A DNA stretch of 37,101 nucleotides. Source: Syntrophorhabdaceae bacterium. Lineage in GTDB: Bacteria; Desulfobacterota; Syntrophorhabdia; Syntrophorhabdales; Syntrophorhabdaceae. Under the pieces are notes generated by a model, which saw nothing but the letters and a program-made list of their open reading frames with translations, ran no database searches and was not told the DNA's origin. This document shows positions 33,557-37,101 of this stretch, piece after piece; the stretch's first letter is position 1; the number at the start of each line of letters is the position of its first letter. The DNA is taken from NCBI GenBank assembly GCA_026415675.1, contig JAOAGQ010000024.1:1-37101 (forward strand). The letters are read 5' to 3'. The position numbers and the translations under genes were made by a program.

Positions 33557-34009
33557 ATGATTATAGAGGGTAGTTTTACGGTTGAAGCACCGATCGAAAA
33601 GCTCTTTGATTTTATGTTAAAGCCCGAGAGCATAATGACCTGTGTCCCTGGTACAGAGTCTGTAAGGGTTATAGATGAAAACTCCTATGAGTGTATCGTG
33701 AAGCAGAAGGTGGGTATCATTACGGCCAAGCTCAAATTCATAAATAAGATGACGAAAGTTGAGAGACCGACCCATATAGAGATAGAGGGGGAGGGTGAGG
33801 ATGTCACAAAGCTCGGCCACTTCAAGAACAAGACCACGGTGGACTTAAAAGACATAGGTTCCGGAAAGGTAGAGGTCACATACAAATCGGACGTGAGTAT
33901 CGTAGGCAAACTCGCCATGTTTGGAGACAGGATCATGAGGGCAAAGGCAAAGGAGACGGAAAAGGAATTTACAAAGAATCTCCAGGAGAAGCTAAAGAGT
34001 ATCGCTTAA
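33557..34009 (+). CDS. CoxG-like SRPBCC-domain protein
   Basis: A 150-residue member of the SRPBCC/START-like family related to CoxG, which is often encoded beside Mo hydroxylases and linked to their maturation or membrane recruitment. The N-terminal IEGSFTVEAPIEKLFDFMLKPES and CVPGTESVRVID patterns are typical, as is the alternating beta-strand pattern up to DVSIVGKLAMFGDRIM and the long C-terminal helix. No membrane anchor is seen at the C-terminus, unlike longer CoxG proteins. AGGAGG lies 5-6 bases upstream. It is the last gene of the operon, followed by a strong terminator. Confidence 0.88.
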   Translation: MIIEGSFTVEAPIEKLFDFMLKPESIMTCVPGTESVRVIDENSYECIVKQKVGIITAKLKFINKMTKVERPTHIEIEGEGEDVTKLGHFKNKTTVDLKDIGSGKVEVTYKSDVSIVGKLAMFGDRIMRAKAKETEKEFTKNLQEKLKSIA

Positions 34010-34025
34010 GGAACAAAAAGGTATT

Positions 34026-34056
34026 AAAAAAGCCCCCTTTTAAAGGGGGCTTTTTT
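34026..34056. terminator. Strong bidirectional rho-independent terminator
   Basis: AGCCCCCTTT (34031-34040) and AAAGGGGGCT (34042-34051) form a perfect GC-rich stem. A run of six T follows on the plus strand and six A precede it, so the same hairpin serves the Mo-hydroxylase operon on the plus strand and the mvhD gene on the minus strand. Confidence 0.92.
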
Positions 34057-34095
34057 AATTGGTATAAAAATACTGAATCAGAGTGTTTCCCTCTT

Positions 34096-34938
34096 TCAGG
34101 CCACCTCTTTTTCTCTTTTCCTGGTAATTGCCCTTCTCTCTTCCGGGATAGGAGGGGGAACCGGTTGCCCTACGAGTTTTGTAACAGCCCCAAAACGGGG
34201 AGGACAGGCATCTAGGCATGTACCGCACTTTATACACTTTTCCTGATTGATGATATGGACCATGTTCTTCTTACTGTCTATCGCCTCGACGGGGCATCTC
34301 CTCGCACAGGTCATACAGGCCTGACACTTCTCGGGATCGATATAGTAGGAAGGCACCGTTGCAAACAATTCCTCTATCTCTTCCTTTGTGAAGTGGCCTT
34401 CCCAGTCTTTCGGGTCTTTAAGCCTTACCCCGAGTTTCTCCCTCTTTGCGATCTTTAGGTACGGCAGAAGTTTCATCACCTTTTCTATGCCACCGACAAT
34501 ACCCTCTTTGTCCAAACCTTCAACCTTGCCAAGAGGACCGAGTTCCCTTATCTTTTTTGTAAAGTCGTTAACCGTTTCTACAAACCTGTTCGCCTCAGCC
34601 CCTGACATAAACTCAATCCTTAACCTTTCGGGGTTTAGGCCGATATGTTCCATCAACCTTTTTGTGAAGAGTGTCATATTTAAGGCGTGGTAGTTGCCGT
34701 GGGTGATGTAGTTACATTCGTTGAGACGGCAACCTGCGATGTAGACCCCATCTATGCCGTTCATAAATGCCTTTAAAACAAAGGCAATATCCACCCTCCC
34801 ACTGCACATGATCCTTATTAACCTTATCTCATTTGTGTATTGTAGTCTGGAAACTCCAGCCAGGTCAGCAGCCCCGTAGCCTCACCAGTTGCACACGAAG
34901 CCGATTATTCTTGGTTTAAATTTCAACGCAGCACACAT
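34096..34938 (-). CDS. mvhD: Selenocysteine-containing MvhD/FlpD-type iron-sulfur subunit fused to a 2[4Fe-4S] domain
   Basis: Electron-transfer protein of the heterodisulfide reductase/hydrogenase type, 280 residues if the UGA at 34882-34884 is read as selenocysteine. The frame from ATG 34938 reads PRIIGFVCNW, then UGA, then GYGAADLAG; the family has Cys at this position (CNWC), so Sec19 replaces it. Further conserved Cys of the [2Fe-2S] domain are C16, C45 (MCSGR), C70 and C75. A C-terminal ferredoxin domain has C205, C208, C211, C215 and C235, C238, C241, C245. GGAGG lies 9 bases before the ATG. A shorter frame from an internal Met at 34809 lacks the N-terminal domain. It follows the hdrA gene by 20 bases and should pass electrons to or from HdrA. 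Confidence 0.9.
34847..34859 (-). promoter_or_regulatory. Candidate SECIS hairpin downstream of the mvhD UGA
   Basis: On the minus strand CTGGA-GTT-TCCAG forms a 5-bp stem with a short loop that begins with G. The loop starts 27 bases after the UGA codon, within the range of bacterial SECIS elements, where a G near the start of the apical loop is typical. A longer imperfect stem is not excluded. Confidence 0.6.
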
Positions 34939-34958
34939 CGTCTCTCGCCTCCTTTCTC

Positions 34959-37101
34959 TTATATATTCCCTACAGCCTTCTCTATCTCCGCTGCTATCTC
35001 CTTTTCTGGATTTGCAGCCTCGAGCTGGGCGATCAACTGCTCATCCTTATAGTGTCTCAGTTGTATCGCCCCTGTTGGACATTTGGAGTTGCATAGACCA
35101 CATCCCTTACATAGAACAGGATTCATCTTTGCCTTCTTTCCCTGCTTTGTCTCATATAGCTCTATCGCATTATATGTACAGGCCTCAACGCAGGCCCCGC
35201 ACCCCATGCACCTCTTCTCTTCTATGGTACATACAGAACCCGAGGCAATGACTGTATCGTGGGAGAGAAGGGTGAGAACCCTGCCGGATGCACCGAAGGC
35301 CTGATTTATGGATTCCTGGATATGCTTTGGGTAGTGGGCGGTTCCACAGAGATATACCCCGTCTGTGCCGAAATCAACGGGTCTTAACTTCACGTGGGCT
35401 TCCTTAAAGAAATTGTCAGGGCCAAGCTGGGCATTATAGAGGAGGGATACCTCGTTATTGCCCTCAGGGGGTATCACGGCGGCGGCGAGGGATACGATAT
35501 CCGCATCGATTTCGAGTTTTTTACCGAGGATATAGTCTACAACCGTTACCTTTAGCACCTGCTTCCCTGCCTCTTTTGCCGGTTTTATCTGGGGCATCTC
35601 CTGAGGTTCATACCTTATGAACCTTACCCCTTTTCCGGCTGCAAGCCTGTAATAATCTTCCCTGAAGCCATACGTCCTCATGTCTCTGAAGAGTATATAT
35701 ACATCCATGTTCGGGTTTATTTCTTTCAATTTTAGTGCATTCTTTATGGATTCGCTGCAGCATATCCTGGAGCAGTAATTCCTCTCCTCGTTCCTGCTGC
35801 CTACGCACTGTATCATCACAACGGTCTCGGCGTTTAACACCTTTTCGTCGCTTAAGGATATCTTTTCTTCGAGTTCGAGGTTCGTCATCACCCTCTCATC
35901 CTGACCGTAGAGGAATTCTTTCGGTTTATACTCCTCTGCCCCTGTTGCGATGATGGTGGCTCCATGTTTTATCTCCCCGATACCCCTATCGGACTCTACT
36001 GTGGTTACAAAATTACCGACATACCCCGTGGCCTTTACTATCTTCGCCCCGGTGTAAACGTGTATCAGGGGGTTACGGTATACCTTTTTGATGAGTTCGT
36101 TTAAGTATGCCTGAACATCGAGACCCTCTAATGTATAGTGGAGCTTCCTCGCCATACCCCCTAAGACCTTCTCTTTCTCGATGATGTATACCTCATGCCC
36201 CTGGTTTGCAATGCTCAAGGCACAGTTCATCCCTGCAATGCCCCCACCTACGATCAAGGCCCTCTTGTCTACAGGGAGTTCGAACTCCTGGAGGGGCTCT
36301 AAGTGGAGGGCCCTGGCGAGGGACATCCTCAATAGTTCTTTCGCCTTTTCTGTTGATTCTTCCTTTTCCTTTGAGTGGACCCAGGAGCAATGCTCCCTTA
36401 TGTTTGCCATATCCACAAAATACTGGTTTATACCCCCTTCCCTTAACGAGTCTCTGAAGGTGGGCTCATGGGTTCTCGGGGTACATGCGGCGACGATCAC
36501 ACGGTTTAGGCCGTGTTCTGTTATCGCATCGGTTATCTCCTTTGCCGAGTTCGTTGAGCAGGAGAATAGCTGTTCCGTTGCATATACCACATTGGGCAGG
36601 GACTTAGCATATTCAACGACAGAGGGTACACTTACCACACGACCTATGTTTGCCCCGCAGTGGCATACAAAGACCCCAATCCTCGGCTCTTCCTGGGTGA
36701 CATCCTTCTCCTCGGGATAGACCCTCTCAACGGTGAGTTTATCCCTTCTGTAGTCGAGGAGTTCCCCGGTCTGGGATGCTGCGCCGCTTGCCGTAAAGAC
36801 GGATTCGGGGATATCTAACGGACCCTGGAATGCCCCTGATACAAAGATGCCTGGTTTTGTTGTCCTAATCGGGTTTGATGGATCCGTCTTACAGAATCCA
36901 TGCTCATCGAGTTCGATGCCGAACTTCCTTGCAAGCTCTTCTGCCTCATGGGGAGGGTTTAGTCCCACAGAGAGGACGACCATATCGAACTCTTCCTCTT
37001 TCACACCCTCATCGGGGGTGGAGTACCTTATCACCACGTTCTTTGTCTCGGGGTTCTCCCTCGCTATCGTCACATAGCTTCTTATGAAACGGACTCCGGG
37101 T
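34959..37101 (-). CDS. hdrA: Tandem HdrA-family iron-sulfur flavoprotein, C-terminal part
   Basis: HdrA is the FAD-binding, electron-bifurcating subunit of heterodisulfide reductase-type complexes. The frame is open to the window edge; a GTG at 37073 is not the start, because the upstream codons (PGVRFIRSY) continue a known HdrA pattern. About the first 130 residues are the end of one HdrA unit. A second unit begins at PRIGVFVCHCGANIGRVV and contains an FAD Rossmann motif (LIVGGGIAGMNCA), the HdrA cluster CVGSRNEERNYCSRICC, and two C-terminal [4Fe-4S] motifs (CMGCGACVEAC, CKGCGLCNSKC). The full protein would thus hold two HdrA-type modules in one chain. It is followed by the selenocysteine mvhD gene. 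Partners such as HdrB/C, hydrogenase or formate dehydrogenase are outside the window. Confidence 0.9.
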   Translation of the reverse strand, partial: PGVRFIRSYVTIARENPETKNVVIRYSTPDEGVKEEEFDMVVLSVGLNPPHEAEELARKFGIELDEHGFCKTDPSNPIRTTKPGIFVSGAFQGPLDIPESVFTASGAASQTGELLDYRRDKLTVERVYPEEKDVTQEEPRIGVFVCHCGANIGRVVSVPSVVEYAKSLPNVVYATEQLFSCSTNSAKEITDAITEHGLNRVIVAACTPRTHEPTFRDSLREGGINQYFVDMANIREHCSWVHSKEKEESTEKAKELLRMSLARALHLEPLQEFELPVDKRALIVGGGIAGMNCALSIANQGHEVYIIEKEKVLGGMARKLHYTLEGLDVQAYLNELIKKVYRNPLIHVYTGAKIVKATGYVGNFVTTVESDRGIGEIKHGATIIATGAEEYKPKEFLYGQDERVMTNLELEEKISLSDEKVLNAETVVMIQCVGSRNEERNYCSRICCSESIKNALKLKEINPNMDVYILFRDMRTYGFREDYYRLAAGKGVRFIRYEPQEMPQIKPAKEAGKQVLKVTVVDYILGKKLEIDADIVSLAAAVIPPEGNNEVSLLYNAQLGPDNFFKEAHVKLRPVDFGTDGVYLCGTAHYPKHIQESINQAFGASGRVLTLLSHDTVIASGSVCTIEEKRCMGCGACVEACTYNAIELYETKQGKKAKMNPVLCKGCGLCNSKCPTGAIQLRHYKDEQLIAQLEAANPEKEIAAEIEKAVGNI

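Noticed and set aside
29583-34009. Aerobic-type CO dehydrogenase (coxMSL with coxG)
   Set aside because: The Mo subunit lacks the AYXCSFR active-site loop needed for the Mo-S-Cu centre; CoxG-like genes occur with many other Mo hydroxylases.
34096-34809. MvhD as a 237-residue protein starting at the internal Met at 34809
   Set aside because: This start has no ribosome binding site and would cut off the first 43 residues with conserved Cys. The upstream frame continues the family sequence through a UGA best read as selenocysteine.
34882-34884. TGA as a nonsense mutation making mvhD a pseudogene
   Set aside because: The rest of the frame is intact, the UGA replaces a family Cys exactly, and a SECIS-like hairpin follows. 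A single sequencing error cannot be excluded but is less likely.

Overview
The window looks like the chromosome of a strict anaerobe, most likely a Desulfobacterota (deltaproteobacterial) type sulfate reducer or syntroph. The reasons are two molybdenum hydroxylase operons, an HdrA/MvhD electron-bifurcation module with an in-frame UGA that reads as selenocysteine, many [4Fe-4S] proteins, a TRAP carboxylate importer, and arginine codons that are largely AGG/AGA. The lineage is an inference; there is no rRNA gene in the window.

Region 1 (545-15379, minus strand) is one tight 13-gene operon, read right to left: an Old-Yellow-Enzyme-like iron-sulfur flavoenzyme, a 2[4Fe-4S] ferredoxin, a methylmalonate-semialdehyde-type CoA-acylating aldehyde dehydrogenase, nicotinamidase, the TRAP transporter DctP/DctQ/DctM, a two-subunit molybdenum hydroxylase, enamidase, 6-hydroxynicotinate reductase, a UPF0280 (ApbE-like) protein and an AA_synth/DUF1185 protein. 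Together these form an upper pathway for anaerobic nicotinate (vitamin B3) breakdown: nicotinamide or nicotinate -> 6-hydroxynicotinate -> 1,4,5,6-tetrahydro-6-oxonicotinate -> 2-formylglutarate. None of the downstream Eubacterium barkeri genes (hydroxymethylglutarate dehydrogenase, methyleneglutarate mutase and so on) is in the window. In their place is the aldehyde dehydrogenase. 2-Formylglutarate is a 2-substituted malonate semialdehyde, so this enzyme could make glutaryl-CoA + CO2 + NADH directly. That would be a different exit from the pathway. The UPF0280 protein is a good candidate for attaching the covalent flavin known in 6-hydroxynicotinate reductase.

Region 2 (15380-28935) is housekeeping. 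It holds a divergent promoter region, a PP2C phosphatase and an iron-sulfur flavoprotein (plus strand), a CCA-adding-type nucleotidyltransferase with a helical hypothetical protein (minus), then ftsH, a hypothetical gene, an fmdB-like zinc ribbon, tilS, an alpha/beta hydrolase and a class I aminotransferase (plus), converging on gatB-mtnA-SAM hydrolase (minus).

Region 3 (28936-34056, plus strand) begins with an AT-rich regulatory stretch carrying two dyads. A second molybdenum hydroxylase operon follows: small Cys protein, FAD subunit, 2[2Fe-2S] subunit, Mo subunit, small zinc-ribbon-like protein, CoxG-like protein. It ends in a strong hairpin terminator. Its substrate is not evident.

Region 4 (34096-37101, minus strand) holds a selenocysteine-containing MvhD fused to two [4Fe-4S] clusters and the C-terminal part of a tandem HdrA protein that runs off the right edge. 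This module probably connects NADH, ferredoxin and thiol or other low-potential carriers.

The left edge (2-367, plus) carries the end of an unidentified AT-rich gene. No rRNA, tRNA, CRISPR array, insertion sequence or integrase was seen.
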